A stretch of 60,247 bases of DNA, taken from the NCBI GenBank assembly GCA_903970405.1, contig CAJCIT010000027.1, forward strand, positions 1 through 60,247. Reading direction: 5' to 3'. Both the position numbers and the translations under genes were made by a program. The notes beneath the pieces are model-generated. The model was given only the letters and a program-made list of their open reading frames with translations, had not been told where the DNA came from and made no database searches. Below are positions 17,865 through 26,651 of the stretch, piece by piece (within the stretch, counting starts at the first letter, position 1; the number at the start of each line of letters is the position of its first letter). This stretch comes from Acidobacteriaceae bacterium (GTDB taxonomy: Bacteria; Acidobacteriota; Terriglobia; Bryobacterales; Bryobacteraceae).

Positions 17865-18563
17865 TTACACCCCGGCGGCCAGGCGAGGGTCCGCTTTTTC
17901 AATCAGTCCTCCAAAGCGCCGCTGCCGTTTCGAATAATCGGCAAGCGCCTCCGTCAGGTCGTCTTCATTGAAGTCCGGCCACAGGACCGGCGTGAAGTAA
18001 AGCTCGGCATAGGCGCACTCCCATAACAGGAAGTCGCTCAAGCGCTTCTCGCCGCCGGTGCGGATGAGTAGATCCACGTCGGGACTATCGAGTTCAGCGG
18101 CGAAGCGGCTCCGGTCTCCATCGTTCGCCAGGCACTTGGACGCTTCCACCAGCGCGTCCCTGCTGGAATAATCCACCGCCAGCCGTAGATGTAACTGCGA
18201 ACCGCCGCGCGTTATCCGTTCAGCCTCTTCAATAGCCAGGCGGGCGCCCTCCGGAATGCGGTCGCGCCTGCCAATCACTGAGAGCCTGACGCCGTTTTCC
18301 CGGCACATATCCATCTCTTTCGCCAAATGGGTTTCAAGAAGGAACATCAAGGCCCGTACCTCGGCCGGGGGCCGCTTCCAGTTGTCCGCGGAAAAAGCGT
18401 AGACCGTCAACGTTCCAATGCCCTGGCGCGAGGCGGCCTTGGTCACGCCGCGAAGAGCGCGCTCGCCTGAGCGGTGTCCGGCGAATCTCGGAAGGCCGCG
18501 CCGATCAGCCCAGCGTCCATTGCCATCCATGATGATCGCCACGTGCAGAGTACTCTGTGTCAT
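17865..18563 (-). CDS. uppS: Isoprenyl (undecaprenyl diphosphate) synthase
   Basis: This cis-prenyltransferase elongates farnesyl diphosphate to the C55 carrier lipid of peptidoglycan and O-antigen synthesis, at the membrane-cytosol interface. The 232-residue protein has the P-loop-like [10 protein letters not shown] with the catalytic aspartate at residue 13, and the C-terminal [16 protein letters not shown] and [12 protein letters not shown] that bind the isopentenyl diphosphate and Mg. ATG 18563 gives the standard N terminus. Only 21 bases separate it from the regulator upstream, so it may be co-transcribed with it. Genes often found next to it (cdsA, dxr) are not here. Confidence 0.93.
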   Translation of the reverse strand: MTQSTLHVAIIMDGNGRWADRRGLPRFAGHRSGERALRGVTKAASRQGIGTLTVYAFSADNWKRPPAEVRALMFLLETHLAKEMDMCRENGVRLSVIGRRDRIPEGARLAIEEAERITRGGSQLHLRLAVDYSSRDALVEASKCLANDGDRSRFAAELDSPDVDLLIRTGGEKRLSDFLLWECAYAELYFTPVLWPDFNEDDLTEALADYSKRQRRFGGLIEKADPRLAAGV

Positions 18564-18584
18564 AAAGTATTTGCCCAAAAAATT

Positions 18585-18974
18585 TTAGCGGTCGCGCATC
18601 GCCTGAATCAAGGCTTCCATGTGATCCAGATAACGCTCCAAAGCTTTGCGCCCGCTCGCCGTAAGGCGGTACTCCGTTTTCGGCATGCGGCCTTCAAAGG
18701 ACTTTGTACAGGTGATGTACTCCACCTCTTCCAGCCGCCGAGCATGCACGCTCAGGTTACCGTCAGTGGTGTGCAGCAGCCGTTTCAATTCGTTGAACGT
18801 CAGTAGTTCGTTGACTGCCAGAGCACTGACAATGCCCAGGCGCATCCGTTCGTGGATGATGCGGTCCAGTTGCGGCAGCGTCGTCTCAAGAGAGTGCGCT
18901 TCCGCCTTGGGCGTTTTCGGCGCGCGAGGCTTGGCCGTCAGGTCGGCTGAGCGTGCGGTGCTCCCTTTAGCCAC
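18585..18974 (-). CDS. Winged-helix transcriptional regulator
   Basis: A 129-residue protein with a basic N-terminal tail and a winged-helix domain of the HTH_34 type (DRIIHERMRLGIVSALA, ELKRLLHTTDGNLSVHAR, TKSFEGRMPKTEYRLTASG). Members usually repress nearby membrane or transport genes as dimers. It overlaps the start of its stop-side neighbour: its first codons overlap the 3' end of the upstream membrane-protein gene by 8 bases, so the two form a translationally linked pair and probably act together. Confidence 0.85.
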   Translation of the reverse strand: MAKGSTARSADLTAKPRAPKTPKAEAHSLETTLPQLDRIIHERMRLGIVSALAVNELLTFNELKRLLHTTDGNLSVHARRLEEVEYITCTKSFEGRMPKTEYRLTASGRKALERYLDHMEALIQAMRDR

Positions 18975-19578
18975 CGTGCCTCCTTGCGATCAGAAAACCG
19001 AAGACGATGTGGATGCCGCCAAACCCGCCCATGAGCCACGCATTCTGCCAGGCAGCAGGTGAGAGCAGAGCCAAGCCTCCGAAGAGCATGAAGCAAATGC
19101 CCATCACGGGAACGATCCGGACTGAGAACGCGCCGCCCGTTACCACGGCAACCCCATATAGCAGCAGCCACATTCCGGCAATCGTCGAAACCTGATCCAA
19201 GCGCAGCAACACGCCGGTGAGAATGGCGCCCGCAAGCAGCGGCGGCATAAAGCTGAGCAGCGCCCGGCGCGCCGGCTTCGACTTCAGCGGAGCGGAGATC
19301 CTCTTGGACTTCCAGCGGACAAAGGTGGTGGCCACAACACCGGCCGCCGCGGCTTCCGCCAGCCACACAAAGAATTGTTGACGGAGCGGCAGCCTCAGGG
19401 CGGCCATCCCAGCCAGCAAGGCGCTGATGCCGATCACCACTCCGCCCCAACCGGGCACCGCCGTGAAGGAGGACGCCCGCTCCATCGTGTCCCGGATGAA
19501 ACGCAGATTGTCGGCGGCGCGACTGTCAATGGGGATAACTGGAGGTTCGTAAATCTGGGCGCGCTGGGCGGAGGCCAT
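18967..19578 (-). CDS. Small multi-pass membrane protein paired with the winged-helix regulator
   Basis: A 203-residue protein with about five hydrophobic segments, near residues 45-62, 70-88, 110-126, 132-150 and 155-172, then a C-terminal hydrophobic stretch. The N-terminal 35 residues are soluble ([22 protein letters not shown]). The family is common beside HTH_34 regulators in Acidobacteria, but no function is known. An 8-base overlap with the regulator suggests that the regulator controls, or reports on, this protein. Confidence 0.7.
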   Translation of the reverse strand: MASAQRAQIYEPPVIPIDSRAADNLRFIRDTMERASSFTAVPGWGGVVIGISALLAGMAALRLPLRQQFFVWLAEAAAAGVVATTFVRWKSKRISAPLKSKPARRALLSFMPPLLAGAILTGVLLRLDQVSTIAGMWLLLYGVAVVTGGAFSVRIVPVMGICFMLFGGLALLSPAAWQNAWLMGGFGGIHIVFGFLIARRHGG

Positions 19579-19652
19579 GCAGACAGTGTACGCCGAGAGA
19601 CTTTACGTTGTAAAGCCGAAAATTGGCCGCCACTATCTCAAATTACGCCTGC

Positions 19653-21563
19653 CTAGAGCACAACTCGCGAGTCGCCGTCGCGGCGCGTGATGCGCTCACG
19701 ATCCAAATGCTCCAGCAGTGGAATCGCAAACTTTCGGGAGATCCGCGTCCACTCCTTGAACTCGGGAACAGTGAAGCGGCGGCCTTTATGCGAAGCCAGT
19801 GACTTGCGAAGGTGCTCAATCGATTCGGCATGAAACACCAGATCGCCGCCGAGGCGAACCAACCGCTTCGCCTTCACCAGAGACTCAAGCAAGTCGCGCG
19901 CGCGTTTGGGATCCAGCGTCACCGTGGCCAGTACGGTTGGGAGTTCTGGTGGAGAGAAACCGCCGGCGCGATACGCATACTCGATCTTTGCCAGCGCCTC
20001 CTCCTCCCGCGGCGCCAGCGCTACAGAATGTGAGGCCAACGCAACCGTCTCTCCGCGCACCGCGAGGCCAGGCGTGCTCTTCAGCAATCCGTCCGCGATC
20101 GATGCCTCAATTCCCGGAAACAACCGTTCGCGCAGTTGGGCCAGAGCGATGCCCGCGGAGCTAGGATGCTCGCGATGGTGCTCTTGCAGGGCGGCCACCA
20201 GTGCCGTTTGCTTGGCAGCCGCCCACTGATTCGAAAGAACACGGCCCTCCGTCTTGGCGAGCCAGAGGTTCCTGTCTGCTTCAATCGCCGGCAACAAACG
20301 CTCAGCGGGCACTCCCAACAGCCGCACTGACTCCAGGAGTGTCCGCCCAGATGCGCTTTCTGCCACATAGAGCAACAGCCGCTGCTCAAGAGGCCCCGCC
20401 GCGAGTTTTCTGAGCCGCGCCACCGCTTTCTCGCGGCTGACGCGAAACGGCGGCTGGACATCCACCACCACGCCGCCACCCAATGTTCGGGCCGGCGAGG
20501 GTTGCCGCAGAATGAAGCGGTCACCCGGAAGAACAAGGATGGGCTGCCGCAGAAACACTCGCGCCAGCACCCGCTTCCCCTCGTGTTGTGACAGAACCTT
20601 CAAGGTTCCATCCACCTCGGCCGTTCCAGTGTGCAGTTGAATCGCCATGCGCTGCCTTGGGATGGCTTCACGCGGCGCCGCGGCACTCGCAGCCATGAGG
20701 CGCTCCGCCCATTCGAAACTGACGTCCAGGCGCTGAGTCATTTCGAACGCGCCGGGGCGCGTCAGCACGAAGCCGCGCGCGATCTCGGCATGTTCAATAC
20801 CGGCTATGTTCACCGCGGTCCGGTTACCTGCCGTCGCTTCCTCCACTGCGGCGCCATGCACTTGCAAGCCGCGGATGCGCACCTGCTTGCGGCTTGGCAG
20901 AACCTCCACTGATTCGCCAACTTTCAGGCGTCCGCTCAGCAGCGTGCCCGTCACCACGGTGCCAAAGCCTTGCTTGGGAAAGCTGCGATCCACCCACAGC
21001 CGGGGGATCAGGTCCGCATCGCGCGCGGCCGCCTCCGCTGCTGTTCTGAGCAAGGCGCGCCGCAGGCCATCGAGACCCGCGCCTGTCTTCGCCGAAACCG
21101 GAATCAACGGCGCGGACTGCAGGAACGAACCGGCCACCAGCGCCTCAACCGACATTACCGTCTCGGCCAGGCGATCGCCTTGGGCAAGGTCGGCCTTGGT
21201 AATGGCGATCACACCCGACCGGATCCCGAGCAACCGGCATATCTCGAAGTGCTCTTCTGTTTGCGGCTGAACGCCGGCATCCGCCGCCACTACGAAAAGC
21301 ACGGCATCGATGCCGCTTGCGCCTGCCAGCATGTTCTTGACGAACCGTTCGTGGCCTGGGACATCGATGAAGCTGAGGCGTGAACCATCATCGGCATGCC
21401 AATGGGCGAATCCCAGATCGATCGAGATGCCGCGTTTCTTTTCCTCGGCGAGCCGGTCTGTGTCGATGCCCGTGAGCGCGCGCACCAGTGATGTCTTACC
21501 GTGATCGATGTGTCCGGCCGTTCCGATCACTATGCTGTTTGAAACGGATTTTCCCGCCGTCAT
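19653..21563 (-). CDS. selB: Selenocysteine-specific translation elongation factor
   Basis: SelB delivers Sec-tRNA to the ribosome at UGA codons followed by a SECIS hairpin. The 636-residue protein has an EF-Tu-like G domain: GHIDHGKT (17-24), DVPGH (67-71) and TKAD (122-125). It is followed by beta-barrel domains and C-terminal winged helices that bind SECIS RNA (about 400-636). The ATG at 21563 is chosen over 21581 because AAAGG lies 7 bases before it. No selA, selD or tRNA-Sec gene is in the window. Its presence implies that the organism makes selenoproteins. Confidence 0.92.
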   Translation of the reverse strand: MTAGKSVSNSIVIGTAGHIDHGKTSLVRALTGIDTDRLAEEKKRGISIDLGFAHWHADDGSRLSFIDVPGHERFVKNMLAGASGIDAVLFVVAADAGVQPQTEEHFEICRLLGIRSGVIAITKADLAQGDRLAETVMSVEALVAGSFLQSAPLIPVSAKTGAGLDGLRRALLRTAAEAAARDADLIPRLWVDRSFPKQGFGTVVTGTLLSGRLKVGESVEVLPSRKQVRIRGLQVHGAAVEEATAGNRTAVNIAGIEHAEIARGFVLTRPGAFEMTQRLDVSFEWAERLMAASAAAPREAIPRQRMAIQLHTGTAEVDGTLKVLSQHEGKRVLARVFLRQPILVLPGDRFILRQPSPARTLGGGVVVDVQPPFRVSREKAVARLRKLAAGPLEQRLLLYVAESASGRTLLESVRLLGVPAERLLPAIEADRNLWLAKTEGRVLSNQWAAAKQTALVAALQEHHREHPSSAGIALAQLRERLFPGIEASIADGLLKSTPGLAVRGETVALASHSVALAPREEEALAKIEYAYRAGGFSPPELPTVLATVTLDPKRARDLLESLVKAKRLVRLGGDLVFHAESIEHLRKSLASHKGRRFTVPEFKEWTRISRKFAIPLLEHLDRERITRRDGDSRVVL

Positions 21564-21643
21564 GGGTGTGCCTTTGATCATTATCGCGACCGGTAGCACT
21601 CGGTTTTCAGCTTCTGTGTATACTACGTACCGGCGCCATCCGA

Positions 21644-23197
21644 ATGCCCCGCCCGTCTGCTATTCGGTTCTACGTTCCGCTGTTTGTAATTCTCTTGGCT
21701 TTTCTCGCAATCGAGATCGCCTTTCTTCCCATGCCCGGCATTCAGGAGGACGAAGCGCTCTTCGCTTTACCCTTTCTTCACGGACACCCCCCACTCTATT
21801 CGCGAACAGTAGGTAATGTTCAGATTCCTCTCATGCTGATGGATTACATCGGAGCGTTGAAAACCTGGATTTACTGGCCCATCTTTAAAATCTGGCCTCC
21901 CAACGTATGGAGCATTCGCCTGCCGGCGTGCTTTTTCGGCATGCTCACCATTTGGATCCTCGCGGAGCTTTTGAGACGCGCGGCTTGTCCCGGCATTGCT
22001 CTGTTCACGGCGCTGCTGCTGGCCACAGACACTCCCTTTGTCCTCACCAACGTGTTCGATTGGGGACCCGTCAGCTTACTCTTGCTCAGCACCGTGTTGT
22101 TACTGAACCTGTTCCGCCGGTTCTTGGAGTGGGGGAAGCCAGTTTGGCTGGGCGCTGCTTGCCTGCTGGCAGGAGCCGCGGTCTGGTACAAAACGCTGTA
22201 TCTGGTTGTGGTGGCGGCCATGGCGCTGTCTTGCTTGTTGGTTTTCTGGGGACCCTTGCGGAAACGCATGGAGGCTTCGAACATCTTAGTAGCGCTGCTT
22301 TTTTTTCTTGTTGGCGCGGCGCCGCTGATCGCATTCAATCTGCAGCGGGGCGGCTCTACGCTCACCGCCGCGCATTCTCTGCCGGCGGCGGCAGCCAGTG
22401 AAAAACTGATGATGCTGCAACATACACTGGACGGCCGCGCCCTGGAACACTACATGTTCCGCAGCTTTCCCGGAGAAACGATTGCTTTGACCGGAGCGCC
22501 GATTGCTGAGTTAATGGTCCACTGGTACCAACAAAGCAGCTTCCATCCCGCAAGCTTCCTATTCCCTGCCGTGCTACTGGCGCTGATCGCGCTGCCCTTT
22601 CTGCGCAACTCACCGTCTTCTCGGCCGCTGATTTTTACGCTGTTATTTACATGGCTCGCTTTTGGCGCGGCGGAAACCGCAATGTTATCGTTTCGCGATG
22701 CCGGGGCCGGCGTGCACCACACCGTTCTGTTGTACCCGGCGCCACAATTTATCGTGGCCGCCACCGCCTGGATCTTCACCCATCGGATCTTTACCGAACG
22801 GCGGCGCCAGCGGATGGCGGTGTGGGCAATCGCGCTCGTGATGGCAGCGGCAAACCTATGGTTGTTGCGCGGCTATTACGAGGCTGGGAAACAAGCTGGT
22901 TTCAGTGTCTTCTGGACAGATGGTGTCCAGAATCTGGCGGGCGTCATCGCCTCCACACATCTCCCCGTGGCATTTCTAGACTGGGGCATCCAGAACGGCA
23001 TCCAGGTGCAGATGCATGATCGAATTGAGATTGTGAACCCCCAGCCGATTCGTTCAGGCGTGCTCTACGTGGCCCATTGCGCCGGCTACATCATTGATGA
23101 ATCGCAATCTAAGCCGTATGAGCCGTCATTGCGCCGGGAACAGATCGTTACAGACCGCCACGGCGCACCCCTGTTTTGTTTGTCCACGAAGGAGTAG
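21644..23197 (+). CDS. GT-C type membrane glycosyltransferase (ArnT/PMT-like)
   Basis: A 517-residue integral membrane protein with about ten hydrophobic segments and a short C-terminal periplasmic part. The first large loop carries the acidic pair EDE (GIQEDEALFALPFLHG), where GT-C enzymes place the catalytic acid for transfer from a polyprenyl-phosphate sugar. The second loop NVQIPLMLMDYIGALKTWI fits the same family. The acceptor is unknown: lipid A, other glycans or proteins. It is divergent from selB with about 80 bases between the starts. No neighbour points to the pathway. Confidence 0.75.
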   Translation: MPRPSAIRFYVPLFVILLAFLAIEIAFLPMPGIQEDEALFALPFLHGHPPLYSRTVGNVQIPLMLMDYIGALKTWIYWPIFKIWPPNVWSIRLPACFFGMLTIWILAELLRRAACPGIALFTALLLATDTPFVLTNVFDWGPVSLLLLSTVLLLNLFRRFLEWGKPVWLGAACLLAGAAVWYKTLYLVVVAAMALSCLLVFWGPLRKRMEASNILVALLFFLVGAAPLIAFNLQRGGSTLTAAHSLPAAAASEKLMMLQHTLDGRALEHYMFRSFPGETIALTGAPIAELMVHWYQQSSFHPASFLFPAVLLALIALPFLRNSPSSRPLIFTLLFTWLAFGAAETAMLSFRDAGAGVHHTVLLYPAPQFIVAATAWIFTHRIFTERRRQRMAVWAIALVMAAANLWLLRGYYEAGKQAGFSVFWTDGVQNLAGVIASTHLPVAFLDWGIQNGIQVQMHDRIEIVNPQPIRSGVLYVAHCAGYIIDESQSKPYEPSLRREQIVTDRHGAPLFCLSTKE

Positions 23198-23236
23198 ATC
23201 GGAAGGCCTGCGCGGAAGCGCAGCTTAGGCAGTTCC

Positions 23237-23635
23237 CTACAGCCCCACCCTGGGGCACTGCGGTATGCGGTCGAAATCGCGGTCGAAGGTGCAAATCCCC
23301 GCAAGCTTGTAGGTCACGACAACCGCCGCGTGCACTGCATCGCGGGCTGACAGGGCCACGTCGCCGTCGGCAAGCCGCTTAGCTTCGTCCATCACCTGCC
23401 CGGTGACGGCGAGGACTTCTGGAAACAGCCCGCGCGCCAGATCGTACACCGCCCGTCCTTCCGGCCACCGATTCAGTGCGCGATAACGATGGATAATCTC
23501 CTGGAGGACCTCCGCGTCCACGGTGGCCTCTAGCTCTCCTGCCGCAACTCGCCTGAGGAACGCAAGGGCCAACGCCTTATTGGGATGCTCTGCCCCACCG
23601 GCATACATCAATACATTCGAATCCACCAGGATCAT
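23237..23635 (-). CDS. PIN-domain toxin, VapC type
   Basis: A 132-residue PIN-domain ribonuclease, the toxin half of a type II toxin-antitoxin pair. Acidic metal-binding residues are D5 (ILVDSNVLMYA), E46, D99 (SARDAVHAA) and D118-D122 (CTFDRDFDRI). VapC toxins cut tRNA or rRNA; the exact target cannot be told. It follows the antitoxin gene by 5 bases, the normal order. All catalytic residues are present, so the toxin seems intact. Confidence 0.88.
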   Translation of the reverse strand: MILVDSNVLMYAGGAEHPNKALALAFLRRVAAGELEATVDAEVLQEIIHRYRALNRWPEGRAVYDLARGLFPEVLAVTGQVMDEAKRLADGDVALSARDAVHAAVVVTYKLAGICTFDRDFDRIPQCPRVGL

Positions 23636-23640
23636 CGCCG

Positions 23641-23910
23641 CTATGGGAGCCGCTCAACCGGCCCCACCGATTCCCGCTCCATTTCTTCCGGCGTACCTAC
23701 TGGAAGTTGAAGCGCGCCGAGTTGATCGACCAATGAGAGCCGCCCCGAAGGACTGACCAGCGAGTACTGGACGCGGCATGCCTCCCGAACCAGTTCGCCC
23801 ACGCTTGAATGTCGCCGTTCGGCGAGGCTAGCCAGTCGATCATAAAGGTCCGGCGGGAATAGAATTGTGGTCTTCTTGGTTAGGGTCTCCATATGCGTAT
23901 CCATATCCAT
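23641..23910 (-). CDS. Ribbon-helix-helix antitoxin partner of the PIN toxin
   Basis: An 83-89-residue protein whose first part (KKTTILFPPDLYDRLASLAERR) is a ribbon-helix-helix DNA-binding fold; the C-terminal tail (PVGTPEEMERES) would cover the toxin. Several in-frame ATGs exist at 23910, 23904 and 23892; 23892 places GGATACGC directly before it and would be the most natural start, while 23910 is the longest frame. An inverted repeat GTATCC/GGATAC covers this region and is a good autorepression site. Confidence 0.82.
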   Translation of the reverse strand: MDMDTHMETLTKKTTILFPPDLYDRLASLAERRHSSVGELVREACRVQYSLVSPSGRLSLVDQLGALQLPVGTPEEMERESVGPVERLP

Positions 23911-23920
23911 ATCAGGATAC
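23897..23920. promoter_or_regulatory. Candidate autoregulatory operator of the toxin-antitoxin pair
   Basis: GTATCC (23897-23902) and GGATAC (23915-23920) are inverted copies 12 bases apart, and the middle holds the direct repeat CATATC. The site overlaps the translation start region of the antitoxin. Type II pairs commonly bind such sites as an antitoxin-toxin complex; the assignment here rests on symmetry and position only. Confidence 0.5.
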
Positions 23921-23974
23921 CATTTCCCCCGTCCAGGCGTTTCTCAGAAGGGTATAAGCCCTTTCGCCTCATAG

Positions 23975-24056
23975 ATTTCCCAGGAAAAGGGGACAGACGT
24001 CTTTTTTAGACGCCCTCGGGAAAAGGGACAGACGTCTTTTTTTAGACGCCCTTTTA
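23975..24056. repeat. Family B palindromic repeats (GGGACAGAC), two copies
   Basis: Two tandem units read (G)GAAAAGGGGACAGACGTCTT then TTTTAGACGCCCT; the second is GAAAAGGGACAGACGTCTTT with a similar right arm. Each unit can fold with AAAAGGG opposite CCCTTTT and ACGTCT opposite AGACG. Other copies are at 51632-51672, 58269-58300 and 58405-58440. The gap 23911-24087 holds nothing else. Confidence 0.8.
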
Positions 24057-24087
24057 CTAGGGCAGGACAGCGCTCCTGTTTATGCCT

Positions 24088-25428
24088 CATGATTTCAGGC
24101 GCTTGCGCGCTGCAACCCCGGCGTCTCCCGGTGGCTCAGTGAGTGGCCGGATCTTGGATACAGACGGCGACCCGCTAACGATGTAAAGCTTTGGGAGCTA
24201 AGCGCGAGTCCAGGGATACCGCCGGGCCGCCATGAAGCGGGCGAAACTACGACGAACCAGACCGGAGACTACCGGTTTGACGGCCTATCGCCCGGAACTT
24301 ACTATGTCAGCCCCATCCAAGCTCATTGGATTACGGCACGAAACGAATACACGTGAACAGTTCCGGAAAACCCACAAAGCTGCAGCCGCTCATCACGTTC
24401 TATCCCGCCTCCGTCTCCTTCGCCGAAGCGGAGGCCATAAAGCTTGACGCCGGTTCGGAGCGCGCGGGCGTTGACATCCGCATCCTGCGCGGTCCGACGT
24501 TGAGCGTGAAGGGGAGAATCGCCGGAATTACGGATTCGGCTACAAAGTACTTAGTCAGCGCCCACGAGGAGGGTCGCTCGCAAGGGTCGCGCAGACAGAA
24601 GTTCTTCCGGGAGGTGAATTTATCTTCCCGCAGCTCGCGCCGGGAACGCACGAACTCTATCTGATCGAAAAAACCGCGCAGGGCCAAGTTTATAACGGGC
24701 GGGCCAAAGTAACTCTCGCCGATCGGGATGTGACGGGAGTGACCATCGTTCCCTTTAAACCCGCGCAGGTTCGCGTCCGCGTGGTCAAGGAAGGTGAGGA
24801 AGACAAACCGCTGATTGAGGGCGGGGTGATGCTCAAGCCAGTAGAGCAGGACGATGGCACTCGACACATGGTAGTGGGCTCGATGGTTCAGAATGGCGTG
24901 TACCTTCTCGACAGTGTCCCGCCTGGCCGGTATCAAGCGCTCTTTCCCGGTGTCTCGGATTGTTACTTGAAGTCGGTCCAATTGGGCGTTCGGAATCTCG
25001 ACCCGAATTCAATCGAAGTGCCGGATGGCGCGGTGCTCGATCTGTTACTCGTTTACAGCCGGAGTGTGGCGGCGTTGAGCGGCGACATCGAAATCACGCA
25101 GCCGCCCGCGCAAGATTCCGCTCAGCCCCAGCGTCCCATCGAAGTCCTGCTCATTGCGGAAGACAGGCTGCCCCGCTGGGATGGGTTCCGGTCTGTTACT
25201 CCCGATCAAACTCTTCATTTCTCCACGCCCCACGTCGCACCGGGCAAGTATCTCATCGTCGCTACGCAAGACGGCGACTCGGCTTTGTGGAACAACGATA
25301 GCGCCTTCAAGGCCTTTCAATCGCAGGGCGTCGAGGTGGAGCTGCACGAAAAGGACAACGCCACCATCCATCTGAAACTGATTCCCAAAGACGATACCGA
25401 TCGCGTCCGCCGGGAGTTGGGATTATAG
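24088..25428 (+). pseudogene. Carboxypeptidase-regulatory-like secreted protein, broken by stops and frameshifts
   Basis: Pieces of one acidobacterial CarboxypepD_reg-like protein can be joined over three frames. The first piece, SPGGSVSGRILDTDGDPLT, ends in TAA at about 24194. The second, ETTTNQTGDYRFDGLSPGT, lies in another frame and ends near 24354. A third from about 24326 covers KLQPLITFYPASVSFAEAEA and RGPTLSVKGRI. The fourth begins with GEFIFPQLAPGTHELYLIEK and stays open to 25428. The N terminus with its signal peptide is lost. Only the last 230 residues could still be made (GTG 24730), and that is unlikely to be functional. Confidence 0.75.
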
Positions 25429-25461
25429 CCCTCCGTCCGGAGTTGTCGAGATCGCGCAAGT

Positions 25462-26307
25462 CTACGGCAACGGAGTCTTGGCGTGGGATGCGGTGCTGCC
25501 TTCAGTCATGCCGAGCACCCATTTGGTGGCTTCCAGATACATAGTCTGGATGTCAGGGTCGTCCCAGGCTTCTTTGGTGTGGCCGAGCGTGGAATAAAAG
25601 ACCCTGCCCTTGCCGTAGGTCTTGGCCCAGGCGACAGCGAAATCATGGTCGGCGCGATGCACGCGGTCGCCCGCCTTCTGATAGTCGAGTTTGTTTTCAT
25701 TCAGGCGCAGCAACACGTTGACCTTGTCGCGGGACCAGTCCTTGGCCTGGTAGATCTCGTCCTTCTTTACGAACGATTTCGCAAAGTGCTTGGTGGCGGG
25801 GAAGGACGGGTCCTCCAGAACGATCGGCGCCTCGAATGTGCCCCACGGATGGTCGTTGAACCAACCGCCGGTCATTTCACCGTACTCGGGCCACTTATAT
25901 AGAGTGTCGAGCGCGGCGTGAATGCCCACAAAGCCTTTGCCTTCGTCCTTGATGAAAGTCATCATATCGGCCTTTTGAGAGTCATCCAGGTCAAGCTCGC
26001 CCGTGGTGCTGGCGAAAACCAGGGCATCGAAGTAATTAAGGTTCTTCGCGTTCCCCCGGTCTACTTTCTTCTTGGTGATCCACTCCGTATCGGTCCGGAT
26101 ATAGGTCTCCCAAAGACCGCTCTTCTTGCCGAGGTTATAGATGGCGGCCATCGCGTCGGGGACCGAATCATGTTCGAATCCCTTGGTTTGACCGATAACA
26201 AGAACTCGTTTCTTGACCGGTGGCGTCTGGGCAAGGGCTCCGTAATGCACGATCCAACCAACCAATGCCGCGGCGGCGAGCACCGCCGAAATGCGCCGAA
26301 TGTTCAC
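25462..26307 (-). CDS. Secreted ThuA-like domain protein
   Basis: A 281-residue exported protein with the ThuA fold, related to glutamine amidotransferase-like proteins: KRVLVIGQTKGFEHDSVPDA, DALVFASTTGELDLD, GKGFVGIHAALDTLY and GRVFYSTLGHTKEAW. The start GTG 26307 is chosen because GGAGG lies 5 bases before it and it opens a signal peptide (NIRRISAVLAAAALVGW...ALAQ); an upstream ATG at 26334 has no such site. ThuA-like proteins of Planctomycetes and Acidobacteria are tied to sugar breakdown, but the activity is unknown. The amidotransferase cysteine is not present. Confidence 0.82.
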   Translation of the reverse strand: MNIRRISAVLAAAALVGWIVHYGALAQTPPVKKRVLVIGQTKGFEHDSVPDAMAAIYNLGKKSGLWETYIRTDTEWITKKKVDRGNAKNLNYFDALVFASTTGELDLDDSQKADMMTFIKDEGKGFVGIHAALDTLYKWPEYGEMTGGWFNDHPWGTFEAPIVLEDPSFPATKHFAKSFVKKDEIYQAKDWSRDKVNVLLRLNENKLDYQKAGDRVHRADHDFAVAWAKTYGKGRVFYSTLGHTKEAWDDPDIQTMYLEATKWVLGMTEGSTASHAKTPLP

Positions 26308-26383
26308 GAAGGCCTCCGGGGGAGAGCTTATCATGTGGGAGGACGGCGGCTCACTGCCGTGTTCTGGGCGGGGTGCCAGCCAT

Positions 26384-26456
26384 CGGCCGATTGGAGATCG
26401 GCCCCCCAAGGGCATCGCTTGACTTAATCGCCGGCGTTCCGAGCCGTGACCGTCAG
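26384..26456. repeat. Family C repeat plus half copy of family A
   Basis: GGCCGATTGGAGATCGGCCC at 26384-26405 is a short palindrome that recurs as GGCCGATCGGCAATCGGCCC at 38652-38672. A half family A arm (GAGCCGTGACCGTCAG) follows at 26441-26456. They lie in the 344-base gap 26308-26651 between divergent ThuA-like and PoxB-like genes; no further feature was found there except the ribosome-binding site of the latter. Confidence 0.7.
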
Positions 26457-26651
26457 ACTCAGTCTCAGTGTTAAGGCCGCAGCTCAGAAGCGCCGCCACG
26501 GGAGACCGGCGCCGAACGAAATGCGCCGTTCACTTTAGTCTGATCGAAAGGGCTGGCGGTCGTCGTTCTCCCATGCGCGCGCTGATACCGTGGAGGATCT
26601 GGCAGGCCGCTCGACCACGGGACGGCTTTTGAAGAATGGCGGAGGTGCTGC

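Noticed and set aside
24130..24360. In-frame stops of the carboxypeptidase-like gene read as selenocysteine
   Set aside because: The stops include TAA and are joined by frameshifts, so decay explains them.
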